Shown piece by piece: positions 1-12,239 of a stretch of 64,000 bases of DNA. This DNA is from Formicarius rufipectus (lineage: Eukaryota; Chordata; Aves; Passeriformes; Formicariidae). The stretch is taken from NCBI GenBank assembly GCA_013399695.1, contig VXAU01006136.1, forward strand, positions 124,001-188,000, in the 5' to 3' direction. A model generated the notes under the pieces. The model did not search any database. It was not told where the DNA came from and worked only from the letters and a program-made list of their open reading frames with translations. Positions within the stretch are counted from its first letter, which is position 1. Every line of letters begins with the position of its first letter. A program made the position numbers and the translations under genes.

Positions 1-241
1 CTCTATTAGGGACAAGACTGGGTTCATTCTAGAACAAGGGCTCTTGGCCTTGCTGTTTAATTTTTCCAGAGTGCTTCTCACACTCCAAGAGACTTTGTGG
101 ACTGCTTATTATCTAATACATCTACAGCCTGTCAATCTTGAAAGCCATAAACCCTAAGCAGTGGTTAGCTGAGATCAAACAGAGGATTTAGTGTAAAACT
201 TCAGGTTTTTTTTCCATGTTCAGGCAAATGATCTTTGGCAG

Positions 242-800
242 GTGTCCTGGTTTCAGCTGGGATAGAGTTAATTTTCTTAGTAGTTAACACAGTGCTGTGT
301 TTTAGATAAAGTATGAGAATAAAGTTGATAGTTTAAGTATTACTTAACACACTGGTGTTTTAGTTGTTGTTAAGTCAAAGACTTTTCACTTTCCCATGCT
401 CTGCCAGTGAGCAGGTGACCAAGAGGCTGGGAGGGAACCAGGACATCTGTCCTGATGTGGCCAAAGGTGTATTCCATACCATAGAATGTGATTCTCAGTC
501 TATAAACAGAAGGGATTTGGCTCAAAGGGACTGGTTGCTGCTCAGGGATATGGGCTGGGCATTGGTCAGCAGGTGGTGAGCAACTGGATTGTGCATCACT
601 GCTTTCTCTAGGGTTTTATTACTTTCTCTCTCCTGCTGTCCCTTTTCATTATTATTATTTTATAATTTTAAACTTTATTTCAATTATTAAATGGTTTATA
701 ATTCAATTCATGAGTTTTACCTTTTTCTGATTCGCCTCTCTGTGCTGTGTGGAGGGTGTTGGAGGGAAGTGAGGGAGCAGCTGTGTGGTACTTAGTTGCC
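242..800 (+). mobile_element. Solo LTR of an avian ERVL-type endogenous retrovirus, 3' end lost in gap
   Basis: The element starts TGTCCTGGTTTCAGCTGGGA, the opening I associate with a very common avian ERVL LTR family. Further family landmarks follow in order: the GTTTTAGTTGTTG block, the TTTCCCATGCTCTGCCAG block, a TATA-like tataaa near 501, the GGTCAGCAGGTGGTGAGCAA block near 567, an ATT-rich stretch, and the terminal block ending at cttagttgcc. The last 20 or so bases expected of the LTR fall in the N gap. No internal retroviral genes are visible, so it is most likely a solo LTR. The family name is from memory; the LTR identity is well supported. Confidence 0.75.
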
Positions 801-854
801 NNNNNNNNNNNNNNNNNNNNNNNNNNNNNNNNNNNNNNNNNNNNNNNNNNNNNN
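801..854. other. Assembly gap (54 N)
   Basis: A run of 54 N sits exactly where the ERVL LTR should end. It is followed by a T-rich (GTTT)n tract, a typical place for short-read assembly to fail. Confidence 0.99.
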
Positions 855-1571
855 TTTTTTTTTGTTTTGTTTGTTTGTTTGTTTGTTTCCTTTCAGTGTT
901 CTCCATAACTGGATTAAAACCAGCATGATTAACTTCTAGCTAAGCTCATCTCAAAGTTCAGATAGCTGTAGATGCTGTATTTTTATTCCCAATTATAGGG
1001 AGCTTGCTGATTACTGGGCTTGAGGTTTGGAAGGCCTCTCCCAGGGTGGGGTATGGTTGTTACTCTTTGGACTGTGAGTAGCAGCGTGCTCATAGCCCTT
1101 CAGGCTTGTCCACCTTCACTTCCCAGTTTGCAGATACTGCAGTGGGTGTCCAAAGGTTTTGCTTCCTGCCACTCATTTAAGTCCAGAACGGGAAAAAAAA
1201 GGCTCTCATCCCTGCATTTACCCCTCACCCACTCACCACTTCTGTTTTCTTCTGCTTTTCTCGCCTGACAAAGTTTTTACAAGCTTTCATCATGGAATTT
1301 CATCATGTGGAATTGCAGATATTTGTGGTCAGTGATTGGCAGTGGTGCCTCTGGGATGCAGAAATAGCTGTTTGGTCTTGGATTAGGAGTTTGCCTACTT
1401 AATGTCCTATCTTGAGCACTGACTTCTAGCTGGTACCTGGGTAGAAGCACAAGAGCAATTTGATAGAGTGCATTTATCCAGCTTTTAGTGGCTCCAGTAC
1501 TTTATATCAACTTTGTGAGGGGGCTGACTTCTTTTCTTCTTTCCTTCCCTCCCCACCACATTTGACCCCAG

Positions 1572-1678
1572 ACTACCAGCATGACCCTTATGCCGAACAC
1601 AATCCTTGCAACACCATTTGCTGCCGGGAAGACCTGAATCCTTCTTTGCCAGTGCCTGCAGGCTGCTATGACTCCAAG
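1572..1678 (+). CDS. PLBD1: PLBD1 penultimate coding exon (partial gene)
   Basis: PLBD1 is a secreted/lysosomal phospholipase B-like protein of the Ntn-hydrolase fold, reported to have weak deacylating activity on phospholipids. This exon follows an acceptor ending CCCCAG and ends at the donor AAG|GTAAAC. It begins in phase with two bases completing a codon and encodes the conserved family block with PCNTICCREDLNP followed by GCYDSK. The cysteine pattern CNTICC and the CYDSK ending match my memory of the vertebrate PLBD family. The exon is 107 nt and ends in phase 0, matching the next exon. Upstream exons are outside the window, so the N-terminal part of the protein cannot be judged. PLBD1 is preferred over PLBD2 because it is the known genomic neighbour of ATF7IP. 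Confidence 0.9.
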
Positions 1679-2892
1679 GTAAACTACCTCAATTTCAACA
1701 TATTTGCTGCAGCCTATTCACGCTCCTGCAGGCCTGTAGCCTGTTTCCCAGCACTAGGGCAGGCATGGCCAGGCACGTCTGTTCCCTCTTTTCATGCTAT
1801 CCCAGTGCTTTGGCAGATCCTCAGATGGGAATTCTGTGCAGAGTACTATTTCATGTCCTGACGTCAACGCTGACATAGTGGCAGAAGATACAGGGGGAGG
1901 TGTGTGAAACAACTATGTCCATGGGAACTTGTGGTGTTCAAGGGTTAAACCCCAATGGTGAAATGAGTCTTCACCTCACTCAGGGAAGGTGACTGTTGTA
2001 CAACCTCAGCCTCCTGTTCATGGAGGCTATGTGGGTGCCTCCCCAGAGCCCAAAGGAATATGTTTTCAGTCTCAGTTTACCTTTATAACAGACACCCTGT
2101 TTCTAGTGAGCCACCCTGCTCCAGGGTTCCACCTCTCTGTAAAACTGCTTTCTGAAAAGTTTGGTGAAGATAACTTTGCATTTTAGGGAGATTTGGGAAA
2201 ATCCTTAGACACACTGTCCTGGAGAAAGCAGCATTTATTTTAGGCAGATTATGTGGTATTTTCATTGTGAGGGGCAATGCCCGAGTAGTGAGCTGGGCTG
2301 GGAATGGATAGGGGATCTAAGAGGGGAATTGAGAGAAACAGTCCAGAGCAGAGCTGAAATCTGTTTACTTATAAACACTACAGGCAATGTCAGTGCCTGA
2401 GTTTGGGTAGATGGAGCCAGGCTGAAGACCTCTTTGGAGACAATGAAGGAACAGGGCAGAGTCTGGGCAGCATTATTAACTCCGTGCGGCCTTTCTCCAT
2501 TCCTGAATTATCCCAGCGTGCCTCGGGGCATGGCCCTAGTGCTTAACATGCCGTAGAGCTTAGGTGAGGCCCCCTGGTCTGCTTGCTGCAGCCTCTGCTC
2601 TTTTGGCGACACGCAAACACAGGAAGGGTTGTCTTGAGAGTAGCTGCGCTGCCTCTTGCAGCCTGGCTGGAGGGCAAGTTGTGGGCGTGTGCTTTGCTGC
2701 TGCTTTTCAGCGCTGGCTGAAGATGCCCCTGTGCTGAGGAGGAATGCTGTGTGATCAGTGTGCATTTCCCCTGCTCACCTCCGTCACCTCACTGCTCCCA
2801 GACCGCCCGGATCTGTTCCTGCTGGCTGGAGTGGGTGTGTGTCAAACCCCACGCAGCCCTTTCTCCCTGAATCCCTGTGCTCTGTGTTGCAG
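1679..2892 (+). other. PLBD1 last intron
   Basis: A 1.2 kb intron with donor GTAAAC and acceptor TGTTGCAG. I see no other genes or clear repeats in it; short open frames here have no recognisable protein. Confidence 0.8.
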
Positions 2893-3060
2893 GTGTCAGA
2901 TTTCCGCCTGGCCTCAGCGTTCACCGCCTCTGCCATCAATGGCCCCCCAGTCCAGGGAGGACTCCCTGTCTTCACCTGGAGGCGCTTCAACCGCACGCGA
3001 CACCAGGGCCTGCCAGAATCATACAACTTTGACTTTGTCACCATGAGGCCAATCCTGTAA
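2893..3060 (+). CDS. PLBD1: PLBD1 last coding exon with stop codon
   Basis: This exon follows the acceptor TGTTGCAG and encodes the last 55 residues, starting VSDFRLASAF and ending FDFVTMRPIL, with the stop TAA at 3058-3060. The block INGPPVQGGLPVFTW and the segment HQGLPESYNFDF are hallmarks of the PLBD1 C-terminus. With the exon at 1572 it forms a continuous frame, DSK then VSD. No truncation or frameshift is visible. The gene converges on ATF7IP, whose distal poly(A) signal is 4.1 kb away. Confidence 0.92.
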   Translation: MSDFRLASAFTASAINGPPVQGGLPVFTWRRFNRTRHQGLPESYNFDFVTMRPIL

Positions 3061-3115
3061 AACCAACACGGGTATCCTCAGATGGATTTTTTTAATGGAA
3101 AATTTTCTTATGTGT

Positions 3116-3121
3116 AATAAA
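3116..3121 (+). terminator. PLBD1: PLBD1 poly(A) signal AATAAA
   Basis: A canonical AATAAA lies 56 bases after the PLBD1 stop, giving a very short 3' UTR. A second AATAAA near 3928 could give a longer form. Confidence 0.7.
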
Positions 3122-3129
3122 TTGACCCG

Positions 3130-6100
3130 GATTCCCACGTCCCTGTGCCTTACCTGCTTTCCCCTGTCCTGCCTGCTAGGCACTTGGTACAGACATTGGC
3201 TGCTTTGGTGTAGCCCAGTGCATGTTCCTGTATTCTGAGCTGTTTGGGTGGCCCTTCCTCTGACTAGGATTGATAGGAAGCAGGTGGAACAGCTTTCTGT
3301 TATCTGAGCCATCATCTGTTCTCAGAGCTGGAGTGAAGCGCAATGCCACCAGTGGGAGTGATCTGTCTCTAGCAGCAACAAGGGATCTTCTCCAGGGCTG
3401 GACCAAGCCAGGTGGCTGCTGTTGGCTGTGATGCCCTTATCTCAGCACCTGTTTGATGACTGCCTTTTGTCTGAGCATTGCCTGCAAGATGTGCTGCAAG
3501 TTTCTTCCCATCCAGGAATGTCACTAGCGCAGAGAGGCAAAGCTGTGTTCCCCATGCCAGGTCAGTCAGTTATGTACAGGACTGTGGTAGCTTTCAGTAG
3601 TCCTGACAAGATTTTTGTCTGGCCAAAGCAGCTTGCAATGGTCAGTCTGCTAAAGGGAGTGAAGGGAAGCAGCCTGATGCTTTTGGGATCCATGTCCCAG
3701 GCTGCAGCGTAACAGCAGGACAGAACTGTGATGCAGTGGATCTCTTACAGTGGATTTGCCCGTGCAATTGCCTGGTGATATCTTTGCCTGCTCCCTCAGT
3801 GGAATGTGACAGGTGGATGTGAGGGCTGGGGCTGGATACATTACTCTTAGTTACCTGTGTTTATGCTGAGGAGTCGAGTCACTGGGCTGTTTTTGCTACA
3901 TGTTATACATGTAATTAAGTAAAACAAAATAAACAGCTCTTTCCCCATGTCCTTGATGGTCCAAGCTAAACAGTGCACAGCACTGCCCTATTTCATGAAG
4001 GTGAAGAATGATGAGCAGTGCAAGGTTTTAATCAAGCCCCTGGACTTTACTTTGTGTGATGGGGAAGGGAGTGAGTTACTGCAACATGGGTGAGGTTCTA
4101 CCCTAAATATTTGGCTGTCACAGTTGGCCTGATTTTTGCCAAGGAAAGAGGGGGACCAGAAGTTACAGCAAAGCTGTTGTTGAGGATGAAAAATCCATGC
4201 AGCGATTGAAGTGATTTGTTTACTGAGGTAGGAGATAAGTGTGAGAGGATGCACAGTGCCATGTGCAGAGTTAGGAGAGCAGTTTAAAATGACTAACTGC
4301 TGAAGTACTTGCCACAGAGCTGCTTTTTGCTTTTCAGTACAGTCCTTTGTTAGGTAAAATTCACTGAGCCAAATGACTCTCCTGTGGTTCCTACACACAT
4401 GCAGCCACAGATTAAGTTTAGGCATTGGTGCCTGTGTGAGTTGCAGCTGTGCCTATGCTAGAGGAGGATGATGAATGTGTGATGTTTGCTTGGTGCCTAG
4501 GTGCTCTCCATCTGAGTCAACAGGGAGGAGGCTTCTGTGGTCACAGTTTCAGACATAGCACTCCCTCTTTACCTACCTGAGGTTCTCTGTCAGTGAAGGT
4601 GCTGTGCTCACCCACAGCTGGGACAGCAGGGGCCTTGGCCTCTGTGTGAGCCCTTGTCCTTGCCACAAGGTCTGTGTGCAGAGACCTCCTCCTTGTGGTG
4701 GTGGAGTCACTGCCACAGGTTGAATTGAATTGGCTAGAACAGGCTGTAATAGCATTAAGGAGCACACTCAAAAGAAAGAATGGAGCTGGGTCATGAAGAG
4801 CAGCACAGCATAGGACCAGGAATCATCTGCTTGTTTGAAACTGGAAGCACAGAGGAGCTGAAGGATTGCTTGACTTCACTGTTGCTCCTAGACAATGCAG
4901 CAACATTGCAGGTTGTATTTACCCCTTTGTCACACAATCTCATATAAAAATGCTATTGGAGAAGTATTGTTTAAAAGTTGATCCCATGGGACCAGGAAGT
5001 TTCTGACTGATTTATGTGTTAAACAGTGTTGTAGATGCTTCTTCCTGCAGGAGGTGGAGGTGTGTGGCCCATGATGTGCCAAATATGCATGGAAACGGGA
5101 GCTATGCCTTTCTCCCACCGATGGTATCCTACCCTGAGGCAGGAACTGCTTTGTGCTTCAACTCAGAGTTGTGGGAAAACAGAGCTCAAATTTTAAGTCT
5201 TATTCTGTGTGTAAATATTTACATCGACAGGATTATGAGCCTTAGGACTCCAACCTGTGTGACTGTGACTATTTTTTTTTGCCTTTGGTGGTTGTGCTGT
5301 TAATGGCCACTGCATTCCTCTTGCTGTCCTGTGTGCTTCCTTTGTTGGCAGGCCAGCCTAGGCTGATCTGCCAACCATGACTGCAGCAGCTGGATGGAGC
5401 TCCTCCTCCCGGTGCAGCTGCATGGGAACTGACAGCATAATTCTCAGGCAACTGCATGAAGTTTAAAGGTCTCTGAGTATTATCCCATTCTGCAGATCCC
5501 ACTTGTGGAAAAAAAAGGGGGAAGGTGTCCTTAAGCAGATGATTTGTGGCAGAAGCTGTCCCCTTTTTTACACCCAGCTTTTAGCTTTTTCCAAGTCCTG
5601 TGGTTTCTGCCTCTTAAACTTCAGGTTTTCAGGCTTGGCTGGAGAGACTTGGTTGGGAGATGGATTTGGGAGGTGGTTGTAATCAATCTCTCTTGCAATA
5701 ATGAAGCCTGCTGTCCAGTCACTAGGCAATGCCTACTGGGGAAATAACTCCTCCTACCAGGACCACCATGTAATCCACATGTACTGCAAGCTTTTTCTTC
5801 CATTGCCATTACCCTGGTACTGGATTTGAGAAATAACTCACCCCTCCTGGCCCCACCCTGCATGGCCTCAGCTCTTACAGCGGCCACAGTCTGTCATGTC
5901 ACAGCACCCTCTGCTCTGCAGCAGGAAACAGCAGTGTAAGGTCTAATCAGTGCCTGCCCAGACCAGGCTCCACAGCACTTCTAAGGGAGAAACTAACAGC
6001 ATTCCTTTGTCAGTGTGCTGGTGCTGTGCTGCTGGGTCAGATTACTTCTCAGCCTGCTCCTGGGTTTTTTGTTTCCTTAGTAGGAGTGTTGGTGGTGTGC

Positions 6101-7240
6101 AAAGATGCACTTTGCTGTTTTTACATTCTCCTTGGAGGCTGTATCATCTTTCCAGACCTACCACTGAGGCTGTGCCAAAGCCACCCTGCCGCAAAACAGT
6201 GAGTGCTCTGCATGTTCACTTACTCACATCACTTTATTTCAGCACAAACTGCAATTACAGCAGTGCTTGAGCAGAGTGGTTATGCTGTATTTGTTCCGAA
6301 CTATGTACAGTAGGTGTACTCTTAGTCTAAATGGGCAGTTTGGGAAACTCAGGACTTTGAAGGGGGATTGTGCTGAGGCATCACTTCACAAGAGTCCATT
6401 ATCTTCTGGTCAGTGACTGAGCAAATTCTAGTAAGTGTAAGGAAACTAATTATTACCATCACAAATTAATGATACGCCCTCAAAGTACAGGATCATCACT
6501 AATGCAGAGTACGCATGTCTGTAACTCCAAGTTCTAAGTACTTTGAGCTCTCTACAATTTGGCAACAGAGTAGGGTCCAAGAAGCAGCTTTTCCCCAACT
6601 GCCTTCTAGTCCAGCAGCTTCTTGGTCCTGTATGTTATGGTGCTGTTCCTGGCTTCTACCCTTGAACCACCAGGGTGTGGAGCAGAGACCTCTTGATCCC
6701 TGCCTTGAAACACCCTTTTCTTTTATCCCTTATTTCATTAACCTTGACTGGTGCAGTCAGTGCTGTGCAAAACAGCTGCCCCTTGGCTTGAAAACCATGG
6801 CCAGCTGAGCATGCTGGGACCACTGCTGGACACTAATGTTGAAGGCTGCAATGAAAAACCAAAGTCATCTCCAGTACTTTGCCAAAGTCTCCTGCTAAGA
6901 ATGACTACTTTTTCAGAAGCGGATTGTGGTTTTGGATTTCCATTCCTGTATTTCTCTGGGGCAACTCTGGGGTGCAAACTACTTGATTCTGTCTGTCCAT
7001 GCTTTGCAGAAGTGCATGCAATGTGACTTTGCAGAAGTTACAGCACTGCTTTTGTTTCTTGCTTCTGTGAGGGCAGCACCATGCAGTTGCCTTCTTGGGA
7101 ATGACCAAGAGCCAAACCACTGCTGCTCTGTGTTACTTAACCAAGATGGCAACACCTCTGAAGAGGAGGAGCAGGCTCTAGGTTCTTTTCTGAGAGTTGT
7201 CTCCTGATGTGTCAGGAACTAAGCACAGATGACTTAAAAT
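3130..7240. other. Intergenic region between PLBD1 and ATF7IP
   Basis: About 4.1 kb between the two convergent 3' ends. Many short open frames exist on both strands, but none resembles a known protein or shows exon signals I trust. It is relatively GC-rich compared with the ATF7IP introns. I see no clear repeat element. Confidence 0.6.
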
Positions 7241-10200
7241 GTTAAAAACCCAGAAATTTATTTCAAAGTATAAACTTCAGGCTTGTCAGACAAAATCCCA
7301 CTACAATTAATACAGACACACACACACTAATCTACAGTACATACAAAAATGGGGAGAGCTGGCAACTGCCCAGTTTAAACTGGACATTAAATCAGTCTGA
7401 CATTTTTATTTCTTTCTGTATTTACAAGTCCAACTGCAAAACAAAACAAGACATCAGATCTGGAGTTTTCCAGCAAAGGATTTTGCATGTTTGATTCCCA
7501 ATAGTCAATACAGTAAAGCCGAACAGGACTCTCCAAACAGCTACTACTCAGTTATCTTATTTACAGCTACACCCCATTAAATTAAGACAGCACTTCAAAT
7601 ATATATATATAAGCATGTGTGTATATATATATGAGAAAAAAGAATGCTCAACCTGCATAATGACAATAAGAAATAAAGATGTATTTTTAACATAAAAGGG
7701 ATGAAAAGGAAAAAAAATCATTAATTTGCTTTCTTCTAGTTATCCTTAATATTTTTCTTCTTCCTCAGAAGATGTTTTGAAGGGAACACAGATTAGGGTG
7801 GCAGGGCTGGCTCAGTGTCGTTTGAACTCCTTTCCCTCCAGTGTTTTCATACAATACCCAGCCCAACCCAAATCATCAAATTAAAAAAATATATATTTAA
7901 TATATCAAGCTTCTGTTTAAAATATCTGCATAGGTTTTTTTTACTAAAGGAAAATACTTGAAAGAGTTTATAACAAGACAGAATCACAGCTTGATTTTAT
8001 ACAGTATATGCAACACTCATCCTGGGGATTGGCTGTTTAGGGAGCAGCAACAAACGTGATCCATCCCCTACATACAATACAGATTTTAATTCATTGGACA
8101 TTTAAGATAAATAGCATAAAGGGGGAGCTGAAGTGACTATTTTTGTTACAGTTCAAAATGATGTTCAGACCCTATTACTGGGCCCAGCTGTACTCCTAGT
8201 GAAGGCACAAGGCATTTTGCCTTCGTTTTCAAAGCAAGCAGGGTAAGACCCCTTAATTTTTCAGAGAACACACCATGTGTGTTTCCAGCCTAGCATTAAA
8301 AACCTTGGGAATGGATGTATGTCTCAGTGATCTAACATGGCCAAGGATAGCACAAATAATTCAAAAGAGCAAAGTCCAAGACCATTTACTACTCCCAGGG
8401 AGCGTGGAAATACTTACAGGCTGAAGGGAACCTGCCACTGCACTCTTGTGCTTTCTGAAGCTGTCACTGCAGACACATTACAGATGCTATACTACCGTCT
8501 GCCCCTTCCTAGGGTTTAAGTTTTTTGTATCCAGAAAAGCTTTTTTAGACATAACAGAGGCCAGGGAAGCTGGAACTAGGAGAAATACAGTGGACATTTT
8601 GCCATCAGCACTCCACAGAAGGGCTCCTCTCCAAGTAGATTAACTAATTCAAATTACTTTCAACCTGGACATCCAGATATCCTTGTATCAGAGAGAAAAA
8701 CCAAACCTACAACACACCAGAAAGTAAATGAGTATGAAAAACACAGTTGTAGAATCAGTGCTGAGTTTGCTAAAACATGGGAAGCTAAATCCAAGGTGGC
8801 ACTGTGGAAACGTCATGTGCCGAGGCAGCAGCAAAACACAGAATCAGGAATGACTTTATACCAGGATACTGAAAGTCAGATCAAAAAAAACTTACATGAA
8901 GTGCAGAGAAGAAACGAAAACCAACTCTTCCACTTAAAAATCATACAGAGATTTTTGAGCATATTTAAAAGTGGATTACTGGAAGGTTTCAGCAACTGAC
9001 ACTTTAATGAAGAGACCAGTCTAAAAGACCAGTAGTTACAGACCTATAATGAGTGTTCCTGAATATTCTGGTAGTACTTTCAAATAAATTCTATTAAATG
9101 AAACAAATGATTTCTGATTGCTTGTTGCTAGCAGAAATTTAGTTTTTCAATAGCTTTCTTCTTTCTGAGAGATAAAAGATAAAATAACCAGCCACTCCAG
9201 CACATGGGGAAAAGTGCCATGAGGTAAGGAACTAAGCAATACTGCTGTTTGTTAGCCTAAGGGGTCTCTTAAGCCAGAAACCAGTTTTCAGAATCAGTTC
9301 AGTGAAGAACTACATCTTGAGTAAATATAGATGAGTCTTCTTTCTCTAAGGATGCAGCCCACAAAACCTCCAAATGGAATGCCCGAAAATACCTCCATTG
9401 GAGGAAAGAAAAAAATTCTAATGCAGGGCTCACACCACCTGCCCTTCCCAAACAAGACAAACCTAAGAGCAATGGAGATCTAAATGGAAGCGCAAATAGA
9501 GAAAAGCTCCTGTATAGTTTGGGCTGGAATCACAATTCAATAACCAGCATAAATTCTAGGTTTTATTCTTGTATTTAACTTTTAAACTGTAAAACCTCAT
9601 TGTAACTGATATGGCCAAAGGCTCTTTGGTACCACCTCAAAGACACATTAAAAAAAACCCAGTTGCCCAAGGAGGACTTAACAGGTATCAGCTGGAAAGA
9701 ACTACTCTAACCTCTACTACAGAACTGGCTTATGGAACCCAACTTAATACTAACTGCATTATTAAGTAATTATTCCTTGAAATAGGCAGATAAAAACTTC
9801 AATTAAACATAGAAAAATTCAAGGCATTTTTGATCATTTGCCCTAGAACTACAAGGAGAACTGTCGTTCAAAGGAAGTTGTTGACACACGAGAGTTGGTG
9901 CGAACCTTCTCTGGTGATACTTGTATGCCCAAATCAACAGAACTGCTATACTTTAAAATGCAAGTTCCATACTGAGGGTATCTGTTGCTCATCTGACAAT
10001 CCCAGCTACATGAAGGAATGCAGTAAACCAGACAAAAGTCTACAATGTCATTTCTTTCAACATTAAAGTTCTCAAAAGGACCAGAACTACAGAACTCATA
10101 ATCTCATAGCATATTTCAGCAGCGCTGTTTCAGGATTTAATTTTTCTGACACTTTTTCAACCTTGCTTTACACTTCAAGATGTTGGTTTTAAGAAAAAGA

Positions 10201-11822
10201 GCACTGAATTTAAAAAAAAAAAAAGTTACCTTCTGCAGCTTTGCTATATGGTGCAGTAGATTAAAAAAGAATCTTTCCCCTCTAAACCCATTGCTTGGTT
10301 TTGTTGGGCAGGAACGCAACTGAAAATTACAAAAATTAAAACCTTACATATACTTTCTTGTCCAGGTGAGTTACAATTTGGCTCTGCAAACAGCAAATTT
10401 AACATGTCAACGACAGTGGGGCAGATGCACTCATTTCTTATCTCAGAAGTATCATGAAAGCATCTATTAACATTTGCAATTACTCACAAGGTTTAGGCCA
10501 GTGTCTGAAATAGCTTCTAAACTTCTTTGGCTGTGTTTGCTTTCTGCAGACAGGCAGGTGCTGAAAGAAGATGACTGGGCAGTGAACTCCTCTTTCTGTA
10601 CTCACTGAACATCCACACAATGCCAATAGCCAGCAGATTTCATGGCGCTGCACTGGGGGATTCTTCTTTGGCTGAACTGCAGGATGCAGCTTTCCCAAAC
10701 GAACAGGGAAAGGCTCTGGTGGAAAACACTGTCAGTATACTCTTAAGTATTCTTGAAAGGACAAAACAACTACTCAAGCATTACAGTGAGGAAAGGGTTG
10801 AGTGATACTCAGAATGCAGATAACAAATTCAGTATCAGCAAATACTACACTTCCTGGTCTTTATAGGAATAATTACTGCAGGCCTGGAAAATGAGAAGCA
10901 CTAATGAAAGAAGGGTAAAGGGAAAAATTACTCCAAGCAAATAAAAAAACACCACAAGGTATCTGGCTACATTTTATTTTTGAAATTATTCTTTAAGGCA
11001 CAAAATAAATCTAAAAAATAGGGCTGGATGCATGAGGGAAGGGGGCAGAGAAATAGTCTGAACTAGAGGTATGAATGCAGTCTCTACAATCCAGTTTCAG
11101 ATCTGACCTGGGAATGCTCTGAGGGCGAGTTGGGGAGGATGGTGAAAGTAGAGGAGCATTCTTATTTGTAAGAGGTAGGAGGTTGTGGGGTGGTTTTTTT
11201 TGTTTGTTTTTTTTTTCCCCACCACCTCCAGACTTACACCCATTCCTGGCCAGACTCAGAGGTCTCTTCCCTCACCTCAGAGAGCTCATTCCAGTTTGTA
11301 AAGTAAGACCAGACCACTCAATCTTCCAGTACAAAAAGTGAGACCTTGAATCATCCTTCGTGTCACAGTCTGCTCACACAGTGGTGGGGGGCAAGAGGCA
11401 AATTTGTGTTCTTGCTCTCATGTTGGTGTCTTGATAGACATTACAGATGTGTATGTTTTGCTTCAGACAAATTCAAACATATTTACTATTCCCACTCAGA
11501 AGCAGAATCCTAGGAATTCAGGATGCCCTTGGATAAAGGGTAGGTAGGTATCTATGCGGAACAGATGTCATGGAAGGGAAAATGAAATTTTCAAATGGCC
11601 CATGACATGAACTATCCAGAGAAAACAGGCTCTCTTGCTGCAGGTGAGACTTTTTATTTTTCTTTTGGTTCTGAACGCATGTAGTGTATCACACAAGTGT
11701 CTAAAATAATCCTGCAGAGAGTGGATTTAAAACTGAATTACATGCATGGGATCAACCCCCCCCATCAAAACTGGGGTATTTCTTGGTAGCAGGGCAGGTT
11801 TAAAGGCTCCAAAGATCTCTGT
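7240..11822 (-). other. ATF7IP: ATF7IP 3' untranslated region (probable, with alternative poly(A) sites)
   Basis: The - strand sequence after the ATF7IP stop has no further coding exon. AATAAA signals (tttatt on the + strand) occur at 11653-11658, near 10974, at 9562-9567, at 7405-7410 and at 7257-7262. The most distal would give a 3' UTR of about 4.6 kb. The extent is inferred from signals only; transcript data would be needed to fix it. Confidence 0.5.
7257..7262 (-). terminator. ATF7IP: Candidate distal ATF7IP poly(A) signal
   Basis: AATAAA on the - strand (tttatt on +), the last such signal before the GC-richer intergenic region. Confidence 0.45.
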
Positions 11823-12239
11823 TTAACTGCTCTGAGAAGAGATCACATCTGTGGACTGGGGGTCACAGAAGGGTCCAAAACGTCCGTAGATGTCCTTGGC
11901 CCGGACTGCAAAGTAGTATTTGCTGCCAGACACGAATTGTGTAAGAGTGCATGCCATAGGGAGCGGGAGGGCCTTCACTTCCCCGATCTTCTTCCACTGG
12001 GAGGGCATAGTGGCACTTGGGTCCTCGTGGTAGGCATAGAGATGGTAACTGTCCACAGTGGCACAGCTCCGATCGACCTCCATGACACTCCACGACAGCA
12101 CAATTCCATTCTGGCTCTGTACCCGTGCCAGCTTCAGCTGTGGCTTTTGAGGTGGAGAAGTGTTGGCAGCTTCAGGGGGCAGACGCGATGGCTGTGGTGC
12201 CTCGGGAAGTGGGGCAGGATGCACAGGGCGTGGTGGCTC
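11823..12239 (-). CDS. ATF7IP: ATF7IP coding exon 14 (FN3 domain, stop)
   Basis: The acceptor CTTAG precedes EPPRPVHPAP. The exon encodes residues 969-1106, including the fibronectin III domain (QLKLARVQSQNGIVLSW through YYFAVRAKDIYGRFGPF), and ends VISSQSS with TAA at 11823-11825. In mammals this domain is the docking site for MBD1 and other repressors. It is very similar to the human sequence as I remember it. Confidence 0.97.
   Translation of the reverse strand, partial: EPPRPVHPAPLPEAPQPSRLPPEAANTSPPQKPQLKLARVQSQNGIVLSWSVMEVDRSCATVDSYHLYAYHEDPSATMPSQWKKIGEVKALPLPMACTLTQFVSGSKYYFAVRAKDIYGRFGPFCDPQSTDVISSQSS

Larger units (their letters stand above)
1..1571. other. PLBD1 intron / upstream flank
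   Basis: This is non-coding sequence upstream of the penultimate PLBD1 exon. It holds an ERVL-type LTR (242 to about 800), the assembly gap (801-854), a T-rich (GTTT)n stretch just after the gap (about 855-888), and otherwise unremarkable intronic sequence. I looked for the preceding PLBD1 exon here and did not find it, so it should lie left of the window. Confidence 0.6.

Noticed and set aside
703..906. 67-codon - strand frame spanning the N gap
   Set aside because: It runs through unknown bases and LTR sequence; no coding evidence.
1460..1861. 133-codon + strand frame around PLBD1
   Set aside because: Only 1572-1678 is exon; the flanks are intronic read-through past clear GT/AG sites.
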